Assembly (NCBI RefSeq): GCF_036311985.1 | Contig: NZ_JAZDCJ010000058.1 | Source: JAZDCJ01 sp036311985 | Lineage (GTDB): Bacteria > Actinomycetota > Actinomycetes > Actinomycetales > Micrococcaceae | Reading direction: 5' to 3' (one strand) | DNA length: 38,134 nt | Program-made: the position numbers and the translations under genes | Notes under the pieces: model-generated | What the model was told of the DNA's origin: nothing | What the model saw: only the letters and a program-made list of their open reading frames with translations | The model's database searches: none | Shown here: positions 22,004-29,940 of the stretch, piece by piece | How the letters are laid out: every line of letters starts with the position of its first letter | Numbering within the stretch: position 1 is the first letter of the stretch

Positions 22004-23467
22004 CTACACCTTCCGGCACAGCGGCAATGCCGCCGCCGTGAACGCCGCCGCCTGCTGCCCGACCAGCAACCGGGTCTCGCACGAGGCTTGGATCGCGGCC
22101 TGTTCGATCGCGGCGACCGCGGCATCGAGCTCGTTCACGGTGGGTGCGGTGATGGTGATGAGGCCGGTGTAGCGGAGGATGCCGTGCCCGGCAGTCAGGT
22201 CTGCCTCCTGCTGCAACACGTCCTGGTACTCCGCCGTCTGGGAGGCGTCTTCGATCTGCCCGATCCGTTGCCGTTGCGCCGCATCACTGATGTGCTCGAC
22301 CTTCTTCTTCCTGATATCCCGTGCCGCCTGGTCCGATCGCATCGGGGTGCAGATCAGGGAGAACGAGCGCTGTATCCCGGTGGAGAGCAGGACGGGTGAG
22401 AGGAATCCGGGGAACACCATCGACCGCGGCCACTCACTGATCCACAGGGTGGCGTGGTGGGCGGAGTCGGTACGAATCCGCGACCACGACTCGTTCACCG
22501 CCAACGGCCCCGCCGTAGCAAGCGATTGTCCGATCTGGCCTTGACGCTCCAAGGTCGCGGCGATCGCCGGGTCGTAAGCGCTACGGAGGATGACAGCGAT
22601 CTGCCCCGCGGTCAGCCACCCGCCGGGATTGAGGTCGGCGGAACGCAGCGCCGCTACCAGGGTTGCCATCTCCTGTCGCAACACGGCGGCGGCTCCGCGG
22701 ATGCCGCCGCCGGCGGTGCGGATCTGCCGGGCTGCTGCTCGCATGTCCAGTGCGAGCGAGAGCGTGGTCGCGTGCCGTTCCCCGGCAGGCCCCGCCCGGT
22801 CGATCAGCTCCGCGTAAGTGGTGGATGCCCAGGAGTCGTCGTGGGTGCCATGCGAGGCCCACCACTCTGCCAACCCCGTACCCGAATCTGGAAGGGTGCG
22901 TTCAAGGACTTGGAGGGTCGCGACCCGTCCGGATCGGCAGACAGTGGCGAGCACACGGCCCCAGGAGGTAACGCGGCGTTCCTGCTCTCCCGGATCGAGG
23001 AGCACGAACGCGGGATGCGTCACCTCCACCACGACCGTCAGTGTCGAGGCGTGGGGGTCGTGGATCATCCCCGCCTCAGTCTCCGGGTCGGTGTACTCCC
23101 GCAGCCGCGCCATGTCACCGGGCAGGGCGAGGGTGCCGACCGGGCGCGGAACCACCACCCGGCGGCGGTAGAGCAGTTGTCCGATGGTGGTGCGGTAGAG
23201 CCACCAGCAGGCGACGGGGAGCCATTCGACCATCGGCCGCCCCGCGACCGGTATCCACGTCAACGCAATCGACATGGCCCAGATGGGTGCGGTGTACGCC
23301 ATGAGTATGCCGCCGCCTGCGTAGAGGGCTCCGACGAAGGCGAGGATGCCGATGGCCAGGGTGACGAGCTGTGAGAGGGAGAGGCCGAGGAGGATGCCGC
23401 GGCGTGCGAGGCGGGAGAACTTCACCGGCACCAACTCGCCGCCGCTGGTTGTGTTCGTGTTGTTCAT
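22004..23467 (-). CDS. PrgI/SCO6880-like conjugation membrane protein (VirB3/VirB4 N-terminal part)
   Basis: 487 residues. Two close transmembrane segments lie at the N-terminus (about 27-67, ILLGLSLSQLVTLAIGILAFVGALYAGGGILMAYTAPIWAMSIALTWI), as in PrgI/VirB3-like proteins. A cytoplasmic part follows that resembles the N-terminal half of VirB4 (LTVVVEVTHPAFVLLDPGEQERRV, then RSDQAARDIRKKKVEHISDAAQRQRIGQ and ILRYTGLITI). This matches the SCO6880 type in actinobacterial elements. With the ATPase at 18750 it would make up a split VirB3-VirB4 pair. AAGGAG overlaps the virB6 stop, so it is coupled to virB6. Confidence 0.85.
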   Translation of the reverse strand: MNNTNTTSGGELVPVKFSRLARRGILLGLSLSQLVTLAIGILAFVGALYAGGGILMAYTAPIWAMSIALTWIPVAGRPMVEWLPVACWWLYRTTIGQLLYRRRVVVPRPVGTLALPGDMARLREYTDPETEAGMIHDPHASTLTVVVEVTHPAFVLLDPGEQERRVTSWGRVLATVCRSGRVATLQVLERTLPDSGTGLAEWWASHGTHDDSWASTTYAELIDRAGPAGERHATTLSLALDMRAAARQIRTAGGGIRGAAAVLRQEMATLVAALRSADLNPGGWLTAGQIAVILRSAYDPAIAATLERQGQIGQSLATAGPLAVNESWSRIRTDSAHHATLWISEWPRSMVFPGFLSPVLLSTGIQRSFSLICTPMRSDQAARDIRKKKVEHISDAAQRQRIGQIEDASQTAEYQDVLQQEADLTAGHGILRYTGLITITAPTVNELDAAVAAIEQAAIQASCETRLLVGQQAAAFTAAALPLCRKV

Positions 23468-23470
23468 CGG

Positions 23471-24844
23471 TTACTCCTTGCCGGGCTTCGGGGCAGGTGG
23501 CTTCGGATTCGACGGCGGCAGGTCAGACGGCGGGATCGGGTTCTTCGGCACCGGCGTAGACGGCGCTGCCGGAGCGCCCGCGTTTCCGGGCTGGCCCGCA
23601 CCGTCCGCAGCGGCGTCTGCCTCGTTGGCGAGGTGACCTGCGGCCTTCGGTCCGGCCTCGAAGGAGTCCTTGGCGATCTTCGCCGCAATCAGGCCCGCTG
23701 CGATCGGTGCCGCAACGGCCGCACCACCGGCAGCCGCACCGGATCCGCCAGCCCCCGCACCCGCACCGGCACCTGCGCCGGCTCCGGCGCCTGCGCCACC
23801 ACTGGATGCGGCGGGGGTCGGTTTCGGTGCGGCCGCAGCCGACCCACCGCCCGATTTGCCTCCGCCGCTGCCGGTGCCGTCGAGGACCTTCTGTGGGTCA
23901 CCACCCTGCGGCTTGGACGGCACCGGCATCGGCCGGTTCAACGACTGCTTGGCGTCCTGTTCGGAGCCGATCGCGTGATACATATCGAATCCCACGAACG
24001 AGATGAACTTGTAGGTCAGGTATGGGGCGAATCCGGCCATCGCCATCAGCACCACACCCGCGATCGGGTCAGACACGGAGGCGAGGTCGGCCTCGATGGG
24101 TGCGCTGACCTGGGTGACGGCGACGAGGAACATCACCACCAGCACCAACTTCGACGCGATCAGCGCGATGACGAACATGGCCCACTTCGACACCCAACTC
24201 CGTGACGCATCCCACGACGAACCGGAGAACGCGAGGGGCGCCATCACGATCGCCACCAACAGCAACGCCTTCCGCACCAGGAGCGACAGCCACACGATTG
24301 CGGCGGAGGTGATCGCGAGCCCGGCGAGGAAAATGGTGATGATCGCCCCGACGCCGGGCGCGGCGATGCTGATGCCGGTGAGGCCTGCGACGAGGAGGGT
24401 GATCTTGTCACCCATCGTCTCCGTGGTCTCCCCGCCGGCTTGGATGATGCCGGTGCAGAGCTGATCCACGATCTCCAACGCCAGCCCGGTCAACGTGATC
24501 ACCACGAAACTGCCAAGCACGCTCTTCGCGAGGCCGAGCGCGGCCCTGGAAAGGGCGCCGGGGTCTCGTTTGATCAGGCCGGTGATGAGTTGGAGACAGA
24601 AGAAGATCAGCATGATGAACACGGCGATCCCGAACACCAGGTTGTAGACGCTGACGTACCCGTCGGATGTGACGTCGACGAGCGTGGTGGTGTCGAACAC
24701 GTTCCAGACGGCCTCGAACAACCAGCCCGCGGCCGCACCCATTGCCTGGGCGAGCCAATCGAACGGGGCGGAGATCAAGGCTCCGGCGGCGTCGCCTGCG
24801 ACATCGCAGACGGTGGAGATGACAGGAACATCGCAAACCCCCAT
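23471..24844 (-). CDS. VirB6/TrbL-like polytopic conjugation protein
   Basis: A channel-forming inner-membrane protein. Of the two adjacent starts, ATG 24844 is preferred over GTG 24847 because GGAGG stands six bases before it. About 457 residues: an amphipathic N-terminus with Cys residues, and five or six hydrophobic segments between about residues 65 and 290 (LVFGIAVFIMLIFFCLQLITGLI, SVLGSFVVITLTGLALEIVDQL, GVGAIITIFLAGLAITSAAIVWLSLLV, ALLLVAIVMAPLAF, WAMFVIALIASKLVLVVMFLVAV, PIAGVVLMAMAGFAPYLTYKFISF). A Gly/Ala/Pro-rich tail of about 150 residues follows. A Trp-containing loop (SGSSWDASRSWVSKW) is typical of VirB6/TrbL. The gene lies between the first DUF6112 gene and the PrgI-like gene, the usual position in these elements. 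Confidence 0.87.
   Translation of the reverse strand: MGVCDVPVISTVCDVAGDAAGALISAPFDWLAQAMGAAAGWLFEAVWNVFDTTTLVDVTSDGYVSVYNLVFGIAVFIMLIFFCLQLITGLIKRDPGALSRAALGLAKSVLGSFVVITLTGLALEIVDQLCTGIIQAGGETTETMGDKITLLVAGLTGISIAAPGVGAIITIFLAGLAITSAAIVWLSLLVRKALLLVAIVMAPLAFSGSSWDASRSWVSKWAMFVIALIASKLVLVVMFLVAVTQVSAPIEADLASVSDPIAGVVLMAMAGFAPYLTYKFISFVGFDMYHAIGSEQDAKQSLNRPMPVPSKPQGGDPQKVLDGTGSGGGKSGGGSAAAAPKPTPAASSGGAGAGAGAGAGAGAGAGGSGAAAGGAAVAAPIAAGLIAAKIAKDSFEAGPKAAGHLANEADAAADGAGQPGNAGAPAAPSTPVPKNPIPPSDLPPSNPKPPAPKPGKE
23741..23807. repeat. Low-complexity Gly-Ala-encoding tract in the virB6-like gene
   Basis: Degenerate six-base units (cgcacc/cgcgcc/cggcgc on the + strand) encode about ten consecutive Gly-Ala pairs in the protein tail. 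Such tracts expand and contract by slippage and usually form flexible linkers. Confidence 0.75.
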
Positions 24845-24877
24845 CACAAACCTCCTCAGATCGAGCGGGGGATGGGG

Positions 24878-25201
24878 TTAGACCTGCTGGCCGACGTTCC
24901 AGAAGAAATTGATCAACGTGACCGCAGCACCACAGATGACCGCGGCGCCGCAGGAGACCAGGACGCCGATCTTTCCCCTGCCCGCCAGGTGCGGGTTGCT
25001 GCTGTTCGCACCGAAGCCCCACACGATCGCCGAGATGATCAAGGCGAGAACGGAGAGGATGAGGCCGACGGTCATGACCGCGCCCACGATCGTGCGCAGC
25101 TGCGCGATACCGGGCAGGCCGGAGTCGTTGGGGTTGATGTCGATGTCCATCGGCACGAGCGCCGGGATCACGGATACAGCGGTGGTGATGAGGTCGAACA
25201 C
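24878..25201 (-). CDS. DUF6112-type membrane protein, paralogue A
   Basis: 107 residues from the GTG at 25201, chosen because AGGAG lies six bases upstream; the open frame to 25345 has no such support. Two hydrophobic segments, about TIVGAVMTVGLILSVLALIISAIVWGF and GKIGVLVSCGAAVICGAAVTLINFFW, flank a small polar loop with SNPHLAG. The layout is that of a pilin/VirB2-like or DUF6112 protein in actinobacterial conjugation clusters. It is similar along its length to the protein at 25747. A leader hairpin and a GCACCT motif lie upstream. Confidence 0.75.
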   Translation of the reverse strand: MFDLITTAVSVIPALVPMDIDINPNDSGLPGIAQLRTIVGAVMTVGLILSVLALIISAIVWGFGANSSNPHLAGRGKIGVLVSCGAAVICGAAVTLINFFWNVGQQV

Positions 25202-25226
25202 GGTGGGGTCTCCTGACACGAACAAG

Positions 25227-25242
25227 GCCCACAAGCGTGGGC
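25227..25242 (-). other. Perfect leader hairpin GCCCAC-GCTT-GTGGGC (- strand)
   Basis: A 6-bp perfect stem with a tetraloop lies 26-41 bases before the paralogue A start, between the GCACCT motif and the ribosome binding site. It may stabilise or regulate the mRNA leader. Confidence 0.45.
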
Positions 25243-25262
25243 AGCGGAAGGGTTCTGACCTC

Positions 25263-25268
25263 AGGTGC
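25263..25268 (-). promoter_or_regulatory. GYGCACCT motif upstream of DUF6112 paralogue A
   Basis: Reads TCCTGGCGCACCTGAGG on the - strand, with the motif ending 62 bases before the GTG start. It lies in the divergent gap shared with the NUDIX gene. Confidence 0.5.
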
Positions 25269-25301
25269 GCCAGGACAACCACCGCGGAGAAGGCGACTAG
25301 C

Positions 25302-25712
25302 GTGGGAGGCGTGGAGCGTGTTCTCGCCGCCAGCGCGGTCATCACCGACGACGCGGGCCGCGTGCTGCTCGTGCTACGGGGCGAGGAGCCCGAGAAGGGA
25401 TGCTGGTCGGTGCCCGGAGGGTCTGCTGAACCCGGTGAAACCCCCGCGCAGACCGCCCGCCGGGAGGCATGGGAAGAGACCGGCCTACATGTCGAGATCG
25501 GTCAGGAGCTGTGGACGGTAGATGTGCCGACCGGCGACGGGCGCGTGTTCGAGATCCATGACTTTGCAGCCACCGTCACCGCAGGAAACCTCACGCCGGG
25601 CGACGATGCCGACGACGCACGCTGGTTCACCCCGGACGAGCTCACTCAGGTACCACTGACGACGAGCCTGCTGGACTACCTCGCCCTCGCAGGCATCGTG
25701 CCCGCCAGATAG
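25302..25712 (+). CDS. NUDIX hydrolase
   Basis: Hydrolyses a nucleoside-diphosphate-linked substrate. 136 residues from the GTG at 25302, with GGAGAAGG eight bases upstream; GTG 25311 is an alternative. The NUDIX box is complete: GGSAEPGETPAQTARREAWEETGL fits G-x5-E-x7-R-E-x2-E-E-x-G. The upstream strand AASAVITDDAGRVLLVLRGEEPEKGCWSVPGG and the later DDARWFTPDELTQVPL are also typical of the MutT-like branch. It lies on the + strand between two DUF6112 paralogues and so is a passenger gene, not part of the channel. The substrate cannot be told. Confidence 0.9.
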   Translation: MGGVERVLAASAVITDDAGRVLLVLRGEEPEKGCWSVPGGSAEPGETPAQTARREAWEETGLHVEIGQELWTVDVPTGDGRVFEIHDFAATVTAGNLTPGDDADDARWFTPDELTQVPLTTSLLDYLALAGIVPAR

Positions 25713-25746
25713 CGCTACCGCAGCCGTCCACGAGCTGACGTGAACC

Positions 25747-26013
25747 TCAGAGCTGGTCACCGACCGCGATGAGCCAGTTCATCCACGCCACCCCACCGCC
25801 AGCAAGCGCGGCGGTGCCGAGGGCGACGAGGAGGCCGGTGCGGGATTTCGATGCGGTGGCGTGGTTGCCGTGCGCGGAGGCGACGGCCCAGACGATCGCG
25901 GACACGATCAACATGAGCACCGCGATGACGAGGACAAAGGTGAGCAGGGCGCCGATGACTTCTTTGAGGTCACCGATACCACCGAGACCATCGAAATCCG
26001 GGAACACATTCAT
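25747..26013 (-). CDS. DUF6112-type membrane protein, paralogue B
   Basis: 88 residues with two transmembrane segments (VIGALLTFVLVIAVLMLIVSAIVWAVA and TGLLVALGTAALAGGGVAWMNWLIAVG) around a small loop (SAHGNHATASKSR). Its layout and the phrase (I/V)SAIVWxxxxxxxN match the protein at 24878. Its start overlaps the stop of the M23 hydrolase gene as ATGA. It is a possible pilin-like or small channel component. Confidence 0.78.
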   Translation of the reverse strand: MNVFPDFDGLGGIGDLKEVIGALLTFVLVIAVLMLIVSAIVWAVASAHGNHATASKSRTGLLVALGTAALAGGGVAWMNWLIAVGDQL

Positions 26014-27206
26014 GACTCGTTCCCTTCACTGGTGGTGCAGCCGCCCGGATCGGTGATCTCGCCAGCGTCGAGGTCTGCGGCACCGTGCTGTTCCAGCCAG
26101 ACGGCGGGGTCGGTGTATTCGCCGTTGGTGCCGCCGATCCTGACCTCGAAATGCAGGTGCGGGCCAGTGCTGTTGCCCGAGGAGCCGACATCAGCGATGT
26201 GCTGCCCCGCGGTCACACGATCACCCGCCGTGACGCGGATGCCGGTCTCCCAAGAGTGCGCATACGCCGTCGCGACCGTCTTCCCGTCCACGGTGTGCTC
26301 AATGACGACCAGGCCGCCGTAGCCGCCGGAGTATTCGGCAACGGTGACAACACCATCAGCGGCGGCGAGGATCGGGGTGCCGTCGGGGCCGGCGAAGTCA
26401 GTGCCGGAGTGGAGCTTGTATTCCCCGGTGATGGGATGTTCGCGCATCCCGTAAGGGCTGGTCATCACCCAGGTGCCCTCCGGCATCGGGAATACCACAC
26501 GGGAGGTCTCCGGCACCGGCCCCAACACCGCACCACCACCAGCGGGCTGTGCTGTGGTGTTGGTGGTGAGGGCTTGGAGGATCTGCTCTGCGACCGACTC
26601 ATAGTTCCGATACCGGTCGGGGTAGGCGGAGACTTCGACGGATTGGGCGGCCTCGCCCTTGTCCATCGACTCCCGCCCCGCAATATCCAGCAATCCCCGC
26701 GGCGACGGATAGTTCGGCCCAGCGGGTCCGCCGAAGAAGGCGCGGACTTGGTAGTTCGGGTCCATGAGATCAGCGACCGTGCCCCACCCGGATTGTGGGC
26801 GCATCTGGAACAAGCCCAGGCTGTCGTTGTCGGACCCGTTGCCGTCGTTCGGGTAGTCCGCCGAGTCCGGGTAGTGGCTGGTGTTCGACAGCATCCGCAA
26901 CGTCGACTCCGTCAGCGCGGCCATGAGCGCGATCTGCACACCGTCACGATTCACACCCTCGATCGCGGAGCCGGTGGTGATGATCGTCGCGGCGTGGGTG
27001 AGCTGCTGATGGTTCAGCGTGAACGAGTACCCGGAAGCATCCGTCACGTCGAGTTCGTCCGGGATCGTGCCGACGGTCAGGCCGGTGGACAGGCAGGTGG
27101 CGTTCGCGGCCTGTGCGGGGTTGATGAGCGCCCCGATCGAGACGAGCATGATCGAGGGTGCGAGGAACAGCAGGGCGATCCCTGCGATGGCGAGTTTCTT
27201 GAACAC
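26010..27206 (-). CDS. Conjugation cell-wall hydrolase: lysozyme-like domain plus M23 peptidase
   Basis: 398 residues. The N-terminal segment FKKLAIAGIALLFLAPSIMLVSIGALI is a signal anchor or signal peptide. A transglycosylase-like region (about 75-215: GVQIALMAALTESTLRM, DSLGLFQMRPQSGWGT) is followed by a LytM/M23 endopeptidase (about 240-375) with its zinc motifs HSGTDFAG (HxxxD) and HLHFEV (HxH), plus the preceding YAHSWETGI. Such two-domain enzymes open peptidoglycan locally for the transfer channel in Gram-positive systems. The start is GTG, with GGGGG/GGTGG upstream. It lies 13 bp after the VirB8-like gene and overlaps DUF6112 B. Confidence 0.93.
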   Translation of the reverse strand: MFKKLAIAGIALLFLAPSIMLVSIGALINPAQAANATCLSTGLTVGTIPDELDVTDASGYSFTLNHQQLTHAATIITTGSAIEGVNRDGVQIALMAALTESTLRMLSNTSHYPDSADYPNDGNGSDNDSLGLFQMRPQSGWGTVADLMDPNYQVRAFFGGPAGPNYPSPRGLLDIAGRESMDKGEAAQSVEVSAYPDRYRNYESVAEQILQALTTNTTAQPAGGGAVLGPVPETSRVVFPMPEGTWVMTSPYGMREHPITGEYKLHSGTDFAGPDGTPILAAADGVVTVAEYSGGYGGLVVIEHTVDGKTVATAYAHSWETGIRVTAGDRVTAGQHIADVGSSGNSTGPHLHFEVRIGGTNGEYTDPAVWLEQHGAADLDAGEITDPGGCTTSEGNES

Positions 27207-27219
27207 GATCCACCCCCTG

Positions 27220-27909
27220 CTACTTCAGGGGGGTGTCGAGTTGGGAGAGCCGCAACAGGTGGCAGTCGTCGCCGTCAGGCGGGCAGACGATGAACACCGT
27301 GAACGACACCGCATGCTCACTGGCGACAGGGTCCTCGTTCCAGACACCGGAGCGGTGCCGGGTGCCGTCGATCGTGTACGCCGTTGTTCCCTCTGCGAGC
27401 TGGCCCGGCTGTGCCTGCTCGACGGCCGTATCCCACGCCTCCGGCACATAAGCGTTGTCGATGGTGAGGTGCTGGGTGGTGAGGTACTTCCGCAACTCGA
27501 GCCACGCCTCTCTCGCTGGTAGATAGGCGGCAACATCGGCCGCGAGGCCCGCCTGCTCAGCACCGTAGGGATCGCCGACATCGAGGATCACTGATGTGTA
27601 GTCCAACGGGAAGAAGCCCGACGCGGTATCCCAGGTGAAGAGGGCTTCGGCGACGTTCCGGGCGAAGGTCTCCGGATCATCCGACCTCGACACCACCGGC
27701 AACCGCGGCGAAGTGGTCGGCCCCGGAGTTTCGGGTGCGATCGATGACGGTTCCGAACCGGTCGGGTAATCCGTGCCGGTGGCGTTGCGGGGGCCGGTGA
27801 TGAGGCCGTAGATGCCGATCCCGGCGAGGATCAGGAACACCACCCCGCTCGCAGCGGCGGCGATCAGGCGGCGACGGATGCGAGGGTCGGACACATCGAG
27901 AGTTCTCAT
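27220..27909 (-). CDS. VirB8/TcpC-like single-pass conjugation protein
   Basis: 229 residues: a basic N-terminus, one transmembrane segment (about 15-38, LIAAAASGVVFLILAGIGIYGLI), a Pro/Ser/Thr-rich linker (about 40-75), then an extracytoplasmic domain (DPETFARNVAEALFTWDTASGF to SFTVFIVCPPDGDDCHLLRLSQL) with two Cys residues near the end that may form a disulfide. Layout and neighbours fit a VirB8/TcpC-type channel scaffold with an NTF2-like fold, although sequence similarity is not obvious by eye. The start has only a weak ribosome binding site; a GCACCT motif is at -13 to -8. Confidence 0.75.
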   Translation of the reverse strand: MRTLDVSDPRIRRRLIAAAASGVVFLILAGIGIYGLITGPRNATGTDYPTGSEPSSIAPETPGPTTSPRLPVVSRSDDPETFARNVAEALFTWDTASGFFPLDYTSVILDVGDPYGAEQAGLAADVAAYLPAREAWLELRKYLTTQHLTIDNAYVPEAWDTAVEQAQPGQLAEGTTAYTIDGTRHRSGVWNEDPVASEHAVSFTVFIVCPPDGDDCHLLRLSQLDTPLK

Positions 27910-27916
27910 AACCCCC

Positions 27917-27922
27917 AGGTGC
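27917..27922 (-). promoter_or_regulatory. GYGCACCT motif at -13 to -8 of the VirB8-like gene
   Basis: Reads GGGGCGCACCTGGGGGTTATG. It has the same spacing to the start codon as the site before 18074, and again no good Shine-Dalgarno is present. It lies in a 41-bp gap between the parB-like gene and this one. Confidence 0.5.
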
Positions 27923-27950
27923 GCCCCAGCTTCACCAACGCGCGGGGCAG

Positions 27951-28979
27951 TTAGCGGAGAGGTGCCAGTGCTACGTCCTCAGCCGCTGACCGAGTGGCGG
28001 TGCGGGCGGTGCGGAGGTCTTCAGCGAACGTCACCGTGCCTTCGACGACGGTATAAAAGGCGTCGGCTTGTTCGTCGGTGAGGTCGGTGGCGAGCCGGGT
28101 GAGGTCGTACTTGATCCACCAGGAATCGAGATCGGTCCACGTGAGCACAAATGCCCGCACCCCCAGCAGCGTGATCCCCTCTTCGACCGGCGACACCGGG
28201 CGGGTCTTCCGCGCCTGTTCTTTCTTCTTGGCTTTTGCTTCGGCTTGGACGCGGGCCACGGCTTCTTCGGCCATCTGATGTAGTTCCGCATCCCGGGCCG
28301 CGCGGGCTTGCTCGGTCATGCTGGTGGCGAGGGCGCGGACGCGCGTGTATTCCGGGTCGACGGGGCCGCCGTCCTGGATCTGATCCAACGCCGCCTGTGC
28401 AGCGACTCGGACATGCTCGGGGTATTTGCGGTCGGTGGCGACCTGTTCGACGTAGCCGATCTTGTCGTAGGTCCGATACGACGCCCCACCCGGAATCATT
28501 GCCGCAGCCTGCTCGCGCGTCTTCCCGGCTTGACCGGGTGGGGGTGGAAGATGTCCACCCCCATGCTCACCGGGCGCATGGCCTTTCTGGAACTGCGTGG
28601 ATTGCTCCCGCAGCGCGGCTTCCTCGCTCATGATCGCCTTGAGCTCCCGATACAACGCTGCCGCTTCCAGCGCGGTGAGGGGCTTGTGGAGCACGTTGTC
28701 GTCCTGCTCCGCGAGCAGCTGCCCGAGCCGATCCGACAGCCCGGATCGCACCCACACGTTCACGGTCTTGATGCCGAGCATCTTCAACGCCGCCAAACGT
28801 CGAGCCCCGCAAACGAGAAACCCGTCCGGGGTCACGGTGATGGGTTGCAGCAGCCCGTCACGCTTGATCGACGCGGCAAGGACGTCGATGTCGCCGAGTT
28901 CAGCACGGTGCCGGTTGCCGACACGGATCGAGGCGACGGTCCGCTCGACCTGCACACTCCCCACTGGTTGCTCGCTCAT
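27951..28979 (-). CDS. ParB-like protein
   Basis: About 342 residues from ATG 28979 (AGGGAG nine bases upstream; GTG 28982 is the alternative). The N-terminal ParB/Srx domain shows VERTVASIRVGNRHRAELGDIDVLAASIKRDGLLQPITVTPDGFLVCGARRLAALKMLG, with the CGARR nucleotide-binding motif (GERR in classical ParB). A central helical part follows (KTREQAAAMIPGGASYRTYDKIGYV), then a Lys-rich coiled-coil stretch and a Trp-containing C-terminal domain. It could mark the element for segregation or act as a regulator. No ParA lies in the window. The gene starts 3-6 bp after the preceding gene. Confidence 0.88.
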   Translation of the reverse strand: MSEQPVGSVQVERTVASIRVGNRHRAELGDIDVLAASIKRDGLLQPITVTPDGFLVCGARRLAALKMLGIKTVNVWVRSGLSDRLGQLLAEQDDNVLHKPLTALEAAALYRELKAIMSEEAALREQSTQFQKGHAPGEHGGGHLPPPPGQAGKTREQAAAMIPGGASYRTYDKIGYVEQVATDRKYPEHVRVAAQAALDQIQDGGPVDPEYTRVRALATSMTEQARAARDAELHQMAEEAVARVQAEAKAKKKEQARKTRPVSPVEEGITLLGVRAFVLTWTDLDSWWIKYDLTRLATDLTDEQADAFYTVVEGTVTFAEDLRTARTATRSAAEDVALAPLR

Positions 28980-28985
28980 CACCCA

Positions 28986-29849
28986 TCACTCCCTGGCTCC
29001 GGGAGCCGCCAGAGAGAGTGCGAGGACGAGGTCGTCATCGCGCAGCAGCAGCGGGATCGTCTCGCCGATCAGCAGCCGCAGCAGCACACCGCGGCCAGCG
29101 CCCGTCGTGGCGTGATCGGTGTCGGGGTTGCCGAGCATCGCCCGCAGCAACGCATGCCACGACCCGGACGGGATATCCAGCAGCACGCGAACTTGCTTGT
29201 CACGGCGCAATGCTTCGAACGCTGTCGCACGTGAGCCGGCTTTGATGAGAGCCCCGCACACGTGCTCGACCCCAGAGCGCGCGGTCTCTGGTGTCCAGCC
29301 GAGCATGGCGAGGAACGCGATTGCGTCTTCCGCAGCCGACATCGCCAACTGCGTCGCACTGTCCGATTCCTCTTCGCCGGTTGGGGCGTACTTGCCGAGT
29401 TCGATGCTGTCGATGATCCGAAACGCCGGATGGTAGTCCGTCAGCGGGTTCTCCCGATCGCTGAACCGCTCGGGATCGTGGAAGGAAGAGATGTGGGGGC
29501 GGCGGGCTTGGTGGACGGAGCAGAGGAGTCCTTGGGCGCGTTCTTCGAAGATGCAGGTGATCCGCACCGCATGCGTGATCACACCCCACGGATTCTCCGC
29601 CGTGCGTGCCGCCCTGGTGCGCATGACATCGAACGCCGCCGATGCCGCTTCCCACGGGTCCAGGCCGTGCTTACTGGCGAGGGGTGCATACTTCTCGGCG
29701 GCATACGCCATGAGTTCCGCAACGACCGGATCGTGCTCCCACGCACCAGGGCCTGCTTCATGGAGTCGGACGAGGAGGGTGCGGAGGCCTTCGCCGGTGC
29801 GGAAGTCCTCGGGCCGATCCGGCATCGCGGTCGCTGTTCTGGTGGTCAT
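28986..29849 (-). CDS. Hypothetical protein upstream of the parB-like gene
   Basis: 287 residues, with GAGGAGG before the ATG. It is helical and soluble. A distinctive block is HGLDPWEAASAAFDVMRTRAARTAENPWGVITHAVRITCIFEERAQGLLCSVHQARRPHISSFHDPERFSDRENPL; the C-terminal part has RATAFEALRRDKQVRVLLDIPSGSWHALLRAMLGNP. I recognise no known domain. The helical blocks with aromatic and basic residues could suit nucleic-acid binding, but this is a guess. It is tightly coupled to the parB-like gene. Confidence 0.75.
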   Translation of the reverse strand: MTTRTATAMPDRPEDFRTGEGLRTLLVRLHEAGPGAWEHDPVVAELMAYAAEKYAPLASKHGLDPWEAASAAFDVMRTRAARTAENPWGVITHAVRITCIFEERAQGLLCSVHQARRPHISSFHDPERFSDRENPLTDYHPAFRIIDSIELGKYAPTGEEESDSATQLAMSAAEDAIAFLAMLGWTPETARSGVEHVCGALIKAGSRATAFEALRRDKQVRVLLDIPSGSWHALLRAMLGNPDTDHATTGAGRGVLLRLLIGETIPLLLRDDDLVLALSLAAPGARE

Positions 29850-29875
29850 GGTCGGACACCTCCTCTTCCGCAGTC

Positions 29876-29881
29876 AGGTGC
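29876..29881 (-). promoter_or_regulatory. GYGCACCT motif upstream of the unknown-parB unit
   Basis: Reads CAGGTTGTGCACCTG, which is also a dyad (CAGGT-n5-ACCTG), ending 27 bases before the ATG. It lies in a 91-bp gap that holds no gene. Confidence 0.5.
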
Positions 29882-29940
29882 ACAACCTGTACCTAGTGGA
29901 GCTGGTGTCAGTGCCTTCGTGTCCATCGCTTCTCACCGGC

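Noticed and set aside
22454..23374. 306-codon + strand frame opposite the PrgI/SCO6880-like gene
   Set aside because: Antisense to a gene with clear membrane segments and operon position.
23741..23807. Short regular repeats as a possible CRISPR array
   Set aside because: The units are six bases, in frame and encode Gly-Ala; no spacers. No CRISPR array or cas gene was seen anywhere in the window.
26085..27293. 402-codon + strand frame opposite the M23 hydrolase
   Set aside because: Antisense to a protein with intact HxxxD and HxH zinc motifs; no domain in the frame itself.
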